62,000 bases of DNA from assembly GCA_014529385.2 (NCBI GenBank), contig CM043968.1, positions 3,070,001 to 3,132,000 of the forward strand. Direction: 5' to 3'. Below, in pieces: positions 31,781 through 43,915 of the stretch (its first letter is position 1; each line of letters starts with the position of its first letter). The notes below the pieces were generated by a model. It was not told where the DNA came from and did no database searches. It worked only from the letters and a program-made list of their open reading frames with translations. Origin of the DNA: Adiantum capillus-veneris (lineage: Eukaryota > Streptophyta > Polypodiopsida > Polypodiales > Pteridaceae). The position numbers were made by a program, and so were the translations under genes.

Positions 31781-32005
31781 AAACTTACAATGTCGCATAG
31801 AGCTTTCACCTATGAACACACATTGAAGCAAACGACACTTCAAACAAATAATCCATGAGGGAGATATGAGCCTACCGACTTTACACTTTCGTAAAAATAA
31901 GTAAAAGTACAAGCTTTGGACATGATGGGTTTTATATCAAAAATGAATGAAGTTGCAATTTATGAGCTCAAAGTAAAGTTGTGGAACCTAGCACCAAGAT
32001 TAACA
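31781..32005 (-). repeat. 5' LTR (minus strand), right portion after the insertion
   Basis: It begins with the right target duplication AAACTTACA and matches 24189-24612 in pieces, including GACATGATGGGTTTTRTATC and AATGAAGTTGCAATTTATGA. It probably ends at TTAACA (32005), which would be TGTTAA on the minus strand. Part of the LTR near 31880-31900 is deleted. Confidence 0.7.
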
Positions 32006-32009
32006 TTAT

Positions 32010-32890
32010 ATATTGATCACTTCTTACTTTTGAATCCCATATCTCTCTTGTTAATCATACCAAGCCTTCAAAATAAGAGTCAAACTACTTGTTGAAGCAC
32101 CGTTATTCTACTTGGACTTAATCTTTTGGGGTGCTCGACACCCCAAGATTTGACATGACATGGACTTTCTCCAAGATGTAATCATGGCATAGATGTTGAA
32201 CCACAAGGGTAAATCCTGTTAATTAAGGAGAAAAAAACTATAAGAAATTCCATGAGCTTTCTCTCCATAAACCTACCTTGCTAACTTTCTCTCCCTAAAG
32301 CTATCTTGGTAAAATTTGCCATACCCATTATGAGCATCTTGGGGTGCCTAAGCCCTAGAATATAGTACACTTTGAGGGATATTAAGATAAAAGGGAAATA
32401 AATTTGTATACACCTTGCACCCCAAAACTTCTTTTTGAAATCTACCACATCTTGGGGTGCCTAGCACCCTATATAACATCATATGTTGACCTTATCTCTA
32501 GTCCAAATTGTACCTCTCTAATGAATTATACCAAGCCTTGAAAAATAAGAGTCTAACTATTTGTTAAAGCATGGTTTATCTATTTCTTTTGTGCACTTAA
32601 TGCCCCAAATTTCTTTCACCTAGCACCCAGATTTTTGTGCTCTTCCAAGTTGGAGAATTTTTATACATTCAAACCCATCTTGGGGCAAGCTAGGTTAATG
32701 TGTATAGCCCAAATAATGCATTCAATGATCATATAAGGATGGTCATACCCAACATGATCTTTCTCTCCCTAAACCTATTTTCCATGTGCTTTCTCTCCCC
32801 AAACCTTTCATCTTCGAGGGTGCTAGGTGCCCCAATAACTCAATGCATTGTCCCATACCTTCATCTCATGGGACTTGCTACATGAGATGA
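32010..32890. repeat. Two diverged tandem units of about 475 bp
   Basis: ATACCAAGCCTTSAAAAATAAGAGT followed by CWAACTAYTTGTT occurs near 32060 and 32535, and GGGGTGCCTARC near 32341 and 32455. CTTTCTCTCCC-AAACCT recurs near 32260 and 32765. GGGGTGC and GCACCCC appear repeatedly in both orientations. No coding frame is convincing. 32891-33340 holds nothing recognisable. Confidence 0.6.
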
Positions 32891-33341
32891 CATTATTGGT
32901 AGTAAAAACACACTTCATTACAACATTTTACTTCACAATTTCACACCTCCTTGCATGAAATAGTCTATACTACTCCCATCATTAAAATTTCCTTCTTTTC
33001 TACCCTACTTTGACACAAAATCTACCCAATTTGCATGCAACCAAAAATCTCACCCAAGAGTTGGCTTGCAATGACTTGCCTTGTATAAATCAGTAGGTTG
33101 AAGCTTTTATACACAATCGTAGGAAATATTCACATACCCAAGCATATCAACATGGCAATCCAATCTCTTACTCTATAAAAGAGGCCACAAGATTGGGGGT
33201 TTTAAGTTGCATTTTAGAGAAAGACCATCAAACAAAATGAGCTATTGAAGAAAAAAGAGTCACAAATTTTTCATCACGTATATAGTGCTTTTATCTATAT
33301 GTGCTTTGGATTAGATAATCAATTTAAAATCTCTTGTTGGC

Positions 33342-33570
33342 GGCTCTACTAAAGATATGGCTCCCACCAAAGCCAAGAACGTTGTCCCACTATCTAAGGT
33401 CAAAAAATCCCTAGATGCTCTTGTAGAATTCTTGAACAATGGAGAAGCCATTGGTGGATCTGCTAAAGATATGGCTCCCACCACGCCAAAAACATTGTCC
33501 CACTATCTAAAGCCAAAAAATCCCTACGTGCTCTCGTAGAATCCTTGACCAATGGATAAGCCATTGGTCT
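33342..33570 (+). repeat. Tandem duplication, ~118 bp unit, with partial coding look
   Basis: TCTACTAAAGATATGGCTCC at about 33346 and TCTGCTAAAGATATGGCTCC at about 33464 begin two adjacent units that run through AAAAAATCCCTA and TTGACCAATGGA. The first unit reads MAPTKAKNVVPLSKVKKSLDAL, the second MAPTTPKTLSHYLKPKN. Both are short and the second soon stops, so a gene is not supported. Confidence 0.75.
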
Positions 33571-33816
33571 ATGAAAAATAGCCGAAACTTCAAATATAGA
33601 CATCTTGCATGGATTGAGGATGCCAAGAGAATGTTATGGAGTATTTGTGCTGCAAGTTTATACCTTGAGGTTTATACTAGAAAGGATGCACCTCTACATC
33701 ATTTCAATTCTATGGATGAAGACATTAAAACTTTGCAATCTATTGTGAATACCATTGTTGCTTGGTCCAAAGAAGATTTGGCAGGATTTATATGCTCTAA
33801 ATATTTTTCTATGTAG
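33571..33816 (+). CDS. Hypothetical 81-codon frame, unrecognised
   Basis: It encodes MKNSRNFKYRHLAWIEDAKR... and WSKEDLAGFICSKYFSM. Composition is protein-like with a good spread of Trp, Leu and Lys. It directly follows the tandem duplication at 33342-33570 and may continue the same decayed frame. No domain is recognised and 33820-34380 shows no clear continuation. Confidence 0.3.
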   Translation: MKNSRNFKYRHLAWIEDAKRMLWSICAASLYLEVYTRKDAPLHHFNSMDEDIKTLQSIVNTIVAWSKEDLAGFICSKYFSM

Positions 33817-34386
33817 ACTCTAAAAACTGATTGGTTTATTATGATTTTTATCATTCCCCAAAGTGATCAACACCAATGGATAGAAAGACATATCGACTAA
33901 GACTCCAAGATATTTTCCATCACAGACATAATTCAATAGAGAGAGTGAGACCATAGTTTGTGGTGTTTGTGAGAAGATCCCTCTGCTATAAACCAGAGGT
34001 TGGTATATACCAGAGAAAGGGAAAGCATAAGTGAGAAGAAGCATGTGCAAGTGGATTCATTTAGATCCACTATAGAAAGGGATGATTGGAGGAAGAGCTT
34101 CTCAAAGAAGAGCTAGAAGCATACATCAAGGAAGGCACTAATGCTAACAAAGAGTTCCCAATAAAGAAATATGTAACTTTGCAGAAAGATATGCTTTCTA
34201 AGCATCTCACAAAACTAAAAGTAAATTATCTCTTTTTCTCGATGTCGTGATTTGGGTTTGTTGTCTCTTGAAATTAGAATAGGCAAGGCAAGGCAAGTCA
34301 ATTGAAATTCCAAAAGATTGCAACCTATCGCCAAAACAATTTTGATTGAGGGAAACTTTGAACCAAAAGGTTTTTTCATTTGTTTA

Positions 34387-34576
34387 GTTGATGCTCCAGG
34401 ACATCCATCAATTGTAGTATGAAACCAAATTATAAAGCAATGAAAGCAGATGTGGCATATAGCCAATAAAAAATTGAGTAGTTGTTGATGATCCATGCCA
34501 TCCATCAAGTGTAGTAAGCAACAAGATTACAAGCAATGGGATCAGATGTGGTACCTAGCTAATGAAAAATTTGAGT
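34387..34576. repeat. Diverged tandem duplication, ~95 bp unit
   Basis: GTTGATGCTCCAGGACATCC (34387) and GTTGATGATCCATGCCATCC (34483) start two adjacent units that both run to AATGAAAAATTTGAG-like sequence. Identity is roughly 75-80 percent by eye. 34580-35560 holds no recognised gene. Confidence 0.7.
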
Positions 34577-35560
34577 GTGAAATTGCATACTCCTACTAGA
34601 GAAACTTGAATGGGAAGATGCTATATAATGGGATAGAAACCATTGACAAGGAGTTTGGATGAGAGTGTACGGTAGACATGTGATTACTTGCTAAAAAGAG
34701 AAATAAGTTGAAAGGTCCTTATCTTATATAATGCTTGATAAAATACATGTGTAGCTTTGGTGTATTAGAATGATGCTTCATTAGTGGATCTTATCAAGAT
34801 GAATGAGTCTAGTGAGACTAACATGTTAAGAAATCTTATGCACATTACTAAGTAAAGGACTACATAAGAAAGCTAACATTCTTGACATTCAATTTGCCAA
34901 ATTTTGCAACATGTCTTTTAGCTTGGATGTAGGTTAAATGATACTAGATATGTCAACACCTTGTACATTGATATGCTTTGGATTGTGTATGTAATGGGGC
35001 TAGCTTCAAAAGATTCTCTCATTATGAAGATATATTTCACTACATACAAATGGATGCAATTAGATATTGAAAATAAAATTGTAACAAAGACTTGGTATAA
35101 CGTCTCAGTGATGGTGATGTCACAACTATTACATCTGATAAATGATTTGTAACTATTGAATCTTTCTTTTTATATCATTTTGTCCATTAGAAAATTTGCA
35201 ATAAAACACATGACAAATATGCTTTGGAATTGAAACAAACTCAAGACCAGAAAGATAATTTGCTCACATCCAAGTTTTGACATTGCTACAAGAAGGCTTT
35301 CTTTGAAACAAAAGATCCTATTAGAAGGAGGACAAAACATGCCCTGTCTATTGTGGATCCCAACCTTGACAATGATCTATTTGTCCCCAGTGGATCACTA
35401 AGGATAGATTGCATGTCATGGTGTGTGTGAATATTTTGCCTCGAAAGAAACATACATTTTGCAAGAAATGCATCAAGTGATCCAGTAAATGTCAAGATTT
35501 TAGAGATCCCTCAAACAAGTAACACCCTTTATTTTGTTTCATGAAATTTGAATAGTCAAT

Positions 35561-35949
35561 ATGAGTGGTAATAAACATTTTCTTGGGATTGTAGCAGATC
35601 ATGCTTCATTCCATCGTTGGCTGCATGTGGAGGTACTTTGTAATACCATAGAATGCAGAGCTTGGAGCATGTACAATAGTCTAAGACATGTTACACAAAG
35701 CCTTGGTCAAGGGAAGATGCTAGATCCATTTATAGATGGTTATAGATGCCTTTGCAGGTTGGTATAGTTCAGTTGTTGCAATTTGTCATTGGGATTGTAG
35801 CGGAGCATGCTTCATTCCATGCTTGGCTACATGTGGAAGTACTTTGTAATACCATAGAATGCAGATCTTGGAGCATGTACACTAGTCTAAGACATGTTAC
35901 AAAAAAGCTTGGCCTAGAGAAGATGATGGGTCCATTTATAGATGGTTAG
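35561..35949 (+). pseudogene. Two tandem ~228-bp units encoding a repeated ~65-residue peptide
   Basis: Units at about 35584 and 35790 both encode GIVAxHASFHxWLHVEVL, CNTIECRxWSMYxSLRHV and PFIDG. The units are in different frames (35561-35767 and 35746-35949) because the linker is not a multiple of three or has shifted. Amino-acid conservation between the units, including conserved Trp and Cys, suggests a former protein with alpha-helical-type repeats. I do not recognise the family. 35950-36530 shows nothing further. Confidence 0.45.
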
Positions 35950-36779
35950 AAATGCCTTTGCACATTGACATAGTTCAGATTTTGCAATCTGAACGTCATT
36001 GCCCCATTATCTATCAAATGCATACAAGTAGACTCAAAATATTTTTCCATGCAGGTGGTTGAATATATGTAACTTCAATCTACAAACCAATCCTCCTTGT
36101 TGGATATATTGAAGAAGAAAACTATTTTCAATGTGACACAATTTTCATAAAATTTCAACAAAATAGTTTACTACTTGTACCCATGGCTTCTTTAATACGA
36201 AGAGGATAAATTCTTTGCCTGTTAAAGAGAGAGAGAGAGGAGCGTGCGTGGAGGGCCATTAACATAAAACCACCATCAAGACTCTCCTTTGTCAAGAATA
36301 GCCTTAGAATTGGAGAAATTGGCCAAGTGTCATCTTGTAGGGTATGTTCTGATTTTACAATGGTTGATTTGCATGAATTCCATTAGGGTGCTCTACTAAC
36401 AATACATAATAGTAGACTATAACACCAAAGGAAACTAGTCAAAATCCCTTTACAACCAATTTTAAAAAAAGAAGTGAGTTGCAAAAGTCTAACGTTTTAT
36501 CATGTTAGAGAAAATATTAATGTAGAGATCATTGAAGAGATGGTTGTGACTATTTTGTAATGCAAAGCCTAATGGAATCGAGTGAGCAAAAAAGGACCTC
36601 AAAGAATTCTCCCAGTCTTTGGAGCATATGCTTGAGCAGGAGAAATATCTAACCAATGGCTGAGCAAGGTTAATTCCAATATCTCTTCCCATATTTGTTT
36701 TGCAAGGTTATTTGTTAGTGTAGTCGTGTGCTACTTGATTTTCATGATTAGGATCAAGCTTCACTAATCAAAATGTGAG

Positions 36780-37100
36780 GATTACCTATTTTAATATGGG
36801 CTTGTAAGACAAAGAGATTGCTAGATCCATATTGGCAAGTATGGAGGGATGTGTGAATAAGTTCGGCCGTGTTAGTGTCCATGATGGAGAGTGGGTAATG
36901 GATTTAGTGACTACTTAAATTCTATATTTTCCAAGAAACTATCCAGACTATGGATTTCTAGAAGCATCTCCATTTGAATGGAATGAAATGGATGTTTGTT
37001 CGTTTGGCAAAGTTCAACATATAATCTTTGCAACTATAGATGACAATGGTATACATGTTGTTGTTTGCACACCAAGAAAACATCAAATGGTGATGGATGT
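36780..37100 (+). pseudogene. Unrecognised protein-like remnant truncated by the 10.6-kb LTR element
   Basis: One frame reads FGRVSVHDGEWVMDLVTT, a stop near 36917, then FLEASPFEWNEMDVCSFG and IIFATIDDNGIHVVVCTP up to the LTR at 37101. Composition looks like a real protein. After the element, 47683 onward has no obvious continuation in frame. It could belong with the repeats at 35561. No function is assigned. Confidence 0.3.
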
Positions 37101-38026
37101 TGTGGGACACATGTCTAACATCACCATCCTATCTTATTGTAGTATTAGTGAGAACCATAATTAAATCGTCAATCCATGGGACAAAGCTGGCTCGACCAAG
37201 TGACTGAAATCACCAAAAGCCAATCGCTCATCGGCAAACAAATCACATTCGTTACATCATCAAATGACATCCAAAGGTAAAGAAACTTCTAGGACATGTT
37301 TATAAGACCTAAGCACACATGCTTATGGTCTCAAACCCCACTTTAGGTCAAGTTCCAAAATAGCAACATTTAACAGCAGTGGATTTTTGACCTAGTTGTT
37401 TTCCACCCAGAATGCGTCTAAATGCTTAGCAATGATGCCCCAATACCCGGCCTATGCTTAGTTTTTGATTTGAAAGTATAAATTCCTAGCTATAATGAAA
37501 TTCGCGGCGATGACACAAGCTACAAAATACTGTGATGTGTTTACGTCAATGCGTAGAGCTCTTACCTGCGGTTGCAATGCAACAAACGCGACTGCAATGT
37601 GACAACCGGGGAGGGAGTAGGAAGCGCGAGAAGGAGAGGAGTGAGCGCCGTTGGCTCATGCTGTGTATTTCATTATCCAAGACTTGATTAAAACTTTACA
37701 AAGTTGGCTTTTATGCTTTAGCCAAGGTCTAAAATGTGTAATGTCCGGCGCACAAGACCTTTGAGACTCCACACTTCTTGTATCTGCAACCTAGGTACAC
37801 TAAGTGACCTATGCTCTACATCTTGGAACTCTTATTGATCCCGTAACATGTTATAATTATCACAATGGCTAAATAATTTGGGAAATTAAATACATGGCCA
37901 TTTTCTGTAAAATGTGAAAAGTGTGTAACTCCAATCTTCACTGCTTCTTTGTATTCATCCTTGATCTGCATCCGTACGTCTTTGGTCTTTAGCAACTTTT
38001 GTTAACTGACGTTGACTTAGTTAACA
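37101..38026 (-). repeat. 3' LTR (minus strand) of the 10.6-kb element
   Basis: On the plus strand it reads TGTGGGACAC ... GTTAACA. It matches 46671-47682 but lacks about 75 bp present there near 46752-46840. Otherwise the copies differ by scattered substitutions, so insertion is not recent. Confidence 0.92.
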
Positions 38027-38037
38027 TTCCCCCCTTT
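38027..38037 (-). other. Polypurine tract of the 10.6-kb element
   Basis: The reverse complement reads CGAAAGGGGGGAA directly before the minus-strand LTR start TGTTAAC. It fixes the orientation. Confidence 0.85.
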
Positions 38038-38507
38038 CGATTTTAGTACCCGTCCTCCTCGGGCACTATTGAGAAGTGTTCGTGGAGGTTGTGGAAGATT
38101 TTTGATTGGTTGTTGATGCTCTGACCATCTTCATTTTTTCGTTGGATTTGTTGATGAGGTTCAATTTGTTGCAACATCTTCATTGGCCTGAATATGTTTG
38201 ATGTGAGAGATGATGTTGCATTTGTCCGTTGTAATAACATAATGATGAGACTGATGTTTATTTATGAAAAGTATGTACAAGGAAAGTAGAATGATGAGGT
38301 TCTAAATTAGGGTCTAATGCCTGGATGACCAAAGGGAAAAAACCTAGTGGGAAAAAAGTGCCTTTGGGATAAGCGCATTATTGGAGTACTTATTAGTATG
38401 GGAAATATTAATAAAGTAATGAAGGGATTATTCACTGATAGATATGGAATTAAAAGATGTGATATCCGTGGAATTTTACTAGGCCGAAGCCAATTTTCCA
38501 AGGTCAG

Positions 38508-39190
38508 CACCAAGCGATGGGGAGCGTTGGACAATCACCATGCCTCCTTTTCACTCGGTGGTGACTCCACTATTGCATGTAATGATTTTAACCCCAAGGT
38601 CAGTACCAAGAGATAGGGAGCCTTGGGCAGTCCCCAAGATTCCTATTTGCTCCGTATTGACCCAACTTTTGTATATAATGACTTTAAGAGCATGGTCAAC
38701 ACCAAGAGATGGGAGGCGTTGGGCAGTCCCCAAGCTTTCTATTTGCTCCGTATTGACTCCATTGAATTTTGTTTTTTCGTTGTCGGTTATCATGCCCCAA
38801 GGTCTTTGCTATCGACTGTAATGGCTTTAACACCTAGGTCAACACCAAGCGATGTGGAGCGTTGGGCAGTCCCCAGGCTTCTTCTTCGCTCAGTAGTGAC
38901 TTATTGCATGACTTGTCTTTCTTCTGTTGGCCGCAAGGTCTTTGAGGCCGCTTGTAACGGATTTAACATCAAGGTCAACACCAAGCGATGGGAAGTGTTG
39001 GGCAATCCCCAAGATTCATATTCGCCCGGTATTGACTAAATTGAATTTTTTCTTTTTGTTGTTGCTTATCGTGCCTCAAGGTCTTTGCTGGCACTTGTTA
39101 TGGCTTTAATAGCATGGTAAACACCAAGCGATGGGAGGCGTTGGGAAATTCCCAAGCTTCCTATTCGCCCGATGTTGACTGCACTGTTGC
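38508..39190. repeat. Tandem array of six units (95-143 bp) near the element's 3' end
   Basis: CACCAAGCGATGGGAGGCGT-like starts lie at about 38508, 38604, 38701, 38843, 38980 and 39122. Units share TTGGGCAGTCCCCAAG, TATTYGCYCNGTATTGAC and AAGGTCAACACC. The first three are 95-97 bp apart, the later ones 137-143 bp because of an added segment with CAAGGTCTTTGCT. Open frames through it repeat poorly and are not called genes. Confidence 0.88.
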
Positions 39191-39904
39191 ATGACTTTGT
39201 TGGTTAGCATGACATTGATTTACGTGTTTTAGTCCACTCAAGGTGCATAGGTGGAAGCAAAAAAGAGTGTCTAATGCATATGTTCAATGATGGGACATCC
39301 TATTTATGCATACATAGAAATGCATGGGAAACAATATGCTGTGCAAGAAAGATTTTGAGGGGTTCTTCAGAAAGATGGTGTAGCTATAAAAGCATATGAC
39401 ATGGCTTTGCGAGCTGACATCCCTTTAAGAATGGTTTTTGTTGACGAGGATATGTTTTCTCATCTTACTGTGCACTGTGCGTGAGTGTTGGACTCTATGA
39501 CACTCCACCAATTGTAAGTTAATAGACTTTGACTCTTATGCTCATCTCATCCTGCATGAGCAACATGACTTTAGATATGCTCAACTCTTCCAGCTTGAGC
39601 GTAGGCCTAATAACTACGACTCTTAGCACAAAGTTTAATATGACTTTAAGCTTTGGGACTAATGCTTCGCTCATTTTATGGCTCAGCAGCCCGCCGACTC
39701 TGACTATGCCAAAGAGTGTTTTTTGCACCCTGACGACTTGAATTTTTACATTCTTGTGCTTACTACAAACATTTCTAAAAGTAAACTTGAATCCTCAAAA
39801 AGAGGATTAGTGAAGGACCAAGTTGGCATTGAAGGTTTCTTTTGCCATACTTGTTTTATCATCTTTGAATATGCATTCTCATTGGTTGGGTTGTCCTTCC
39901 GTGA

Positions 39905-42900
39905 CTATGAAGACTCCATTATCTGTTTGATTCTCCAAGTAGGCCTGTTGATAGGAGTCTTTGATGTTGTTGTAGGCATCTGTTCATTGTCAAAATTTGG
40001 CTTTTGACTAGAAGCATTGGAAGACTTAGGAATCCAAATCTCTTGATGACCTTTGTATCTCCTTTGTTGACTTTTTTGAGCTCTAGATCTTGTTGAACTC
40101 TCGAGATCTTCATGCAGGTATGGTGTAGTTGCAGTTGGCTTGTGGTTGACTTGTAGCCAAATCTTTGTATACCTTGTGTAAAATCCTTGTCCAAGGGGAA
40201 GACTCTTTGAGATCTGTCTTTTTTCTGTATCCTCTTGAAAGTTGTGGTAGATTTTAGCATCTTTCAATGTTGTTCTATTGTATACCTGCTTCTTAGGTAT
40301 CCTAGGATATTGTCGAGGTTGATACCTTGTGGGCCTTCTTTCTTGGGAGGAGCTTGAAATTACTTCATATGCCCTAACCTGCATTTTTGAAACCCATACC
40401 TGTCTATTACCTCCATAGTACTCCTGTTCCTTTAAGCTCCATTGTGATGCTATCCATCCCATGTGTTTGTCTTTCTGTGTTTATTTCTTGTCTTTAATCC
40501 AAACCGGATCATTGACTTTGACTTAACTGCTCGGAACAAACCTTTGCTTTGTTAACTACTTTGGCTGATATATCTTTTCTTTCCTGGGTGTCTCCATTGA
40601 GGTTTCAGTTGGGTCAGCAATTGAATTGAAGTTTTGAAAGCCTAACTTTCTTGAAGAAGCTGATCCATGAGGGTTCTTTGATGTAGAGGCATATGCTGTC
40701 ACAACTTTTGTGCTAATCGGTGGAAGTTCCACTTTAGCTTTTCCTTTGTCTGCAAGATTTGTCTTCAATCCCTGTGACTTCTGGAACTCTGAATTTAGCA
40801 TTTTTGGTTCTATTGAAGATCTTTGTCTAGCTTTTGCCATGATCTCATCTTGATCTAACTGTGTCTCTATGGAGGGTAGCTTGAGACTCTGTTTTCCAAT
40901 TTGACTTACATCAGCTGATTTAGCTGGCAATGAGTGATGGATCTTTGGACTTCCTATTGCTTCTTGGTTTTTTGCAACCTTGTCCTTTTTAACTTCTGGT
41001 GTTGATGGTATTCTTTGCTTAATAGCTATTGTGGTTGCCCTTCGCTGTGTTTGATTTGCACTTGATATTTCCTGATTTGCTTTAAGCTTCTGAAGTTTTG
41101 TTCGATGAAGATGAATCGTCTTCAATAAGCTTTGCTTTGATATTAGTCTCCCTTTTAACTGTGCTTGAGGACTTTGTGCTATCATCCGCGGGTTACCAGT
41201 CTTGATCTCCATTCTTGGTTGTCTGTGATGATTGCATCTTTCATTGAACTCTGTATCTCTAGGACCTTTTGGGCCATTGGCATTCCCATTATGACGTCCT
41301 CTGGAATATCTTTTGTTGTGATAACATGGAATTGAGCTAGGATGATTTGTGAACTTAATTCAATGGTGGTGGAGATGATTCCCCATGATTCTGCTCGTTT
41401 GTCTCGTGATATGCTTACAAATTCAGGAGCATCTTCCAGCTATGGTTGGCCACATCTTTTCCAAGTTCAAAAAGACATGAGGTTCTTGTCTAACTGAAAA
41501 TGTAGCTTTACTTCACTTGACAGCTTTTCTTCGTTTTCACCAACAACAATGTTGCACTTGATCGTCTCAGGATTTGTGTCTGAATTGACTGCTTTTGTTG
41601 TGGCAGTGTCCTTCGGTTGAGCTTTATCTGCATCTTCTTTGCTTTGACCACCTGTTTCAATTGATGTTGACTCCATTGGCTATAATATTGCATCTTTTTG
41701 CAATTGTTGAGCATTGTCCTCCTGCATCCGGGTAACTTTTGATCTTAATAGATCCACCATACTTTCTAGCAGAATTTGTCTTTTCGGAGGAGATTTTGGT
41801 GGTGACCTTTGTGTAGCTTTCTGAACTTTAGCTTCCATTGACTTTGACTTTTCTATCACATGTTCTGGCAGCTTGAGGCTTTGCATCAACTTCAGATAGT
41901 CTTTGACTTCAGTTGTACCATACATAGGGGTTTGTACAAGGTCATGACCTTGTTGATATTTGTTACCATGTCCATCTTGATATGCATATGTGAGATTGAT
42001 CACATGTAACTGCTTGAACACTATGGGCTTTGTCAGATTTTGAATTTGACTTGTGGAGGTTAGTTGAAACTTTTGTCCCTGATAATTTTCATAAAGGCAT
42101 TTATATGTAGATTTTGATGGAATCTTGGTCAGTTGAAAACTTCCAGCAACCATATGATCTTTCAATGTTTTCTTCTTTGAATGGGTCTGTTGGCTAGAAA
42201 CTCTAGGGCTTCTAACTAGTGTAGCATTTCCTGGTACATAACCTAAACTTGATGGATTTAAAACTCCCCCCTTCCTAGGGTGATCACTATAGCCTGCTTC
42301 ATTGTAAGAGTTCAAAATTGTATGGCTCTGATTTAGTCTCACCTTTTGGGATTGTGGAGGTACACTTTGGGTAGCACTGTTGATGTTTGGCATATGTAAG
42401 CCTTCTACATAGTTTCCTATGTATCTCCTTGAAACATGAAAAATTATTCCCCAAGTCAAGCTGTAAATAGCATTATCTTTGCCCTGATATTGTCTATCCC
42501 ATGGGTCTCCTATGACATGGGCTTCTGTGGTTTCAGGACCCAAGGCATCATAGATGCTAGACTCTCATCTATATCTACGACTGTTTTGGTCAAAGTATAT
42601 GCTCGTTTGGTCACAACATCGAAGCTTGATTTCCGATGGAGGAGAGTTTGGCTTTGAACAGATTTCTAGGTTCACTCAAATAATATCCTTCAGCTCTAGA
42701 GAGGATGAGCTATAATAGATTCTTTCTTCTGAAATGAATGATTCTTTATTTTGAAATGAATGATTCTTTCTGATCTATCACTGGACGTACTTCTAGGAGC
42801 TGGTATGTGGGTTGTTCAAATACTGGTCGATCCTTTTTGTACAGTTGCCCCTTTTGGTCTACATAGTGTGCATATGAATTATGGGGGCCATACAATCCTA

Positions 42901-43915
42901 ACATCTTTTTGTTTGATGTGTCCCTTAGACTCGTGAATGATTGCACACTTGTGTCAGTGGATGAAAAATCATTTGCAAACTTAACAGTTTTTTCATTTGG
43001 TGATATCTTGACACCTTTACTAAATTTATGCAAGAATTTTTTGTTCAAAGAATCAATTTTAAGCATTTCAGGTGCCTGTGCATCTTTATGCTGATTTTGA
43101 ATTTGCATCGATTTTACTAGTGCTTCTAATGGTAATGCAGAATCATTTGATTGCATTAAAAGTGACAAGTTAGATGCACTTACATCGAGATTTGCATTTC
43201 CAATTTGCTTTGTGCCTTGCTTGGCGGTTGATGTATCCCTGTTGTCAGGATTTCCTGGACAATCTTCAACAAAATGTCCACCTTTTTGTCCACAATTTGA
43301 GCAATATGCCATGAATGGTGGTATTTCATTTGGTTCTGTCATGTCAAGATCTAGTTGAGAAGCTTCTGTTTTTGTGATGACCAAGTGTTGGCATCTTCTG
43401 TCAGAACACTATGCATCAAGTTATAGAATGCTCTGTCTTGACCTTTGGACCGTCTTTGGCTTAATTCTCCAATTAGACTGGCTTTTATTGGTTGATCTAT
43501 TGGATCTTGTAGTTCTGGCTCTCGACTATATATCTGACCAATATAATGACCCTGATTGCATATGCGCTAATTGGATGCTTTGATGGCTTGTGCAGATTTC
43601 TAGATAAACACTTCGATCAATTTTTTGCACTTCTATATGCACTTCATCTTTAAGCTTGCAATACCTGGCTCCACTGAAGTCTGTGAACATTTGGGATTTC
43701 TCTAAATCTGGCTTTACTCTGGTCAATAGGATCTTGGCTCTTGTGCTTCTTTTACTGCTCATAAGATACCTATGACCTTCTGTATATGTATACAAAAATT
43801 TATCCCCATTGTAGCCATATACCTGTAAAATTTGCTCTGTTGCACTTGTACCTGTGTTACCAATGCTACTGGCTTGCTCTACTGTACTTGAACTCTCGGC
43901 TCGATTTGAGTCCAT
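39905..43915 (-). pseudogene. Broken gag-like gene of the 10.6-kb element
   Basis: Minus-strand frames run from MDSNRAESSSTVEQ at 43915 to about 39905: 43915-43526 and 43384-42746 share one frame, 42543-41467 a second, 41212-39905 a third. That makes one gene of over 1,300 codons with two frameshifts and several stops. A zinc knuckle CSNCGQKGGHFVEDC lies near 43258-43303, with five rather than four residues before His. The middle is Gln/Lys/Ser-rich; the C-terminal part is basic (KSQQRRYKGHQEIWIPK). The knuckle, position after leader and composition support a gag-like RNA-binding role. No protease or pol motif follows. Confidence 0.65.

Noticed and set aside
34320-34400. VDAPGH-containing peptide resembling the GTPase DxPGH motif of elongation factors
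   Set aside because: Only a six-residue match, with no P-loop or NKxD motif nearby, and it lies in a tandemly duplicated, stop-containing segment.
38508-39190. Array considered as CRISPR-like
   Set aside because: Unit lengths vary, spacers are also repeated, no cas genes, and the context is a plant LTR element.
39919-40260. Second minus-strand frame overlapping the gag-like C-terminus
   Set aside because: It is a shifted frame over the same bases; the 39905-40462 frame is in phase with the preceding segment at 40556-41212.
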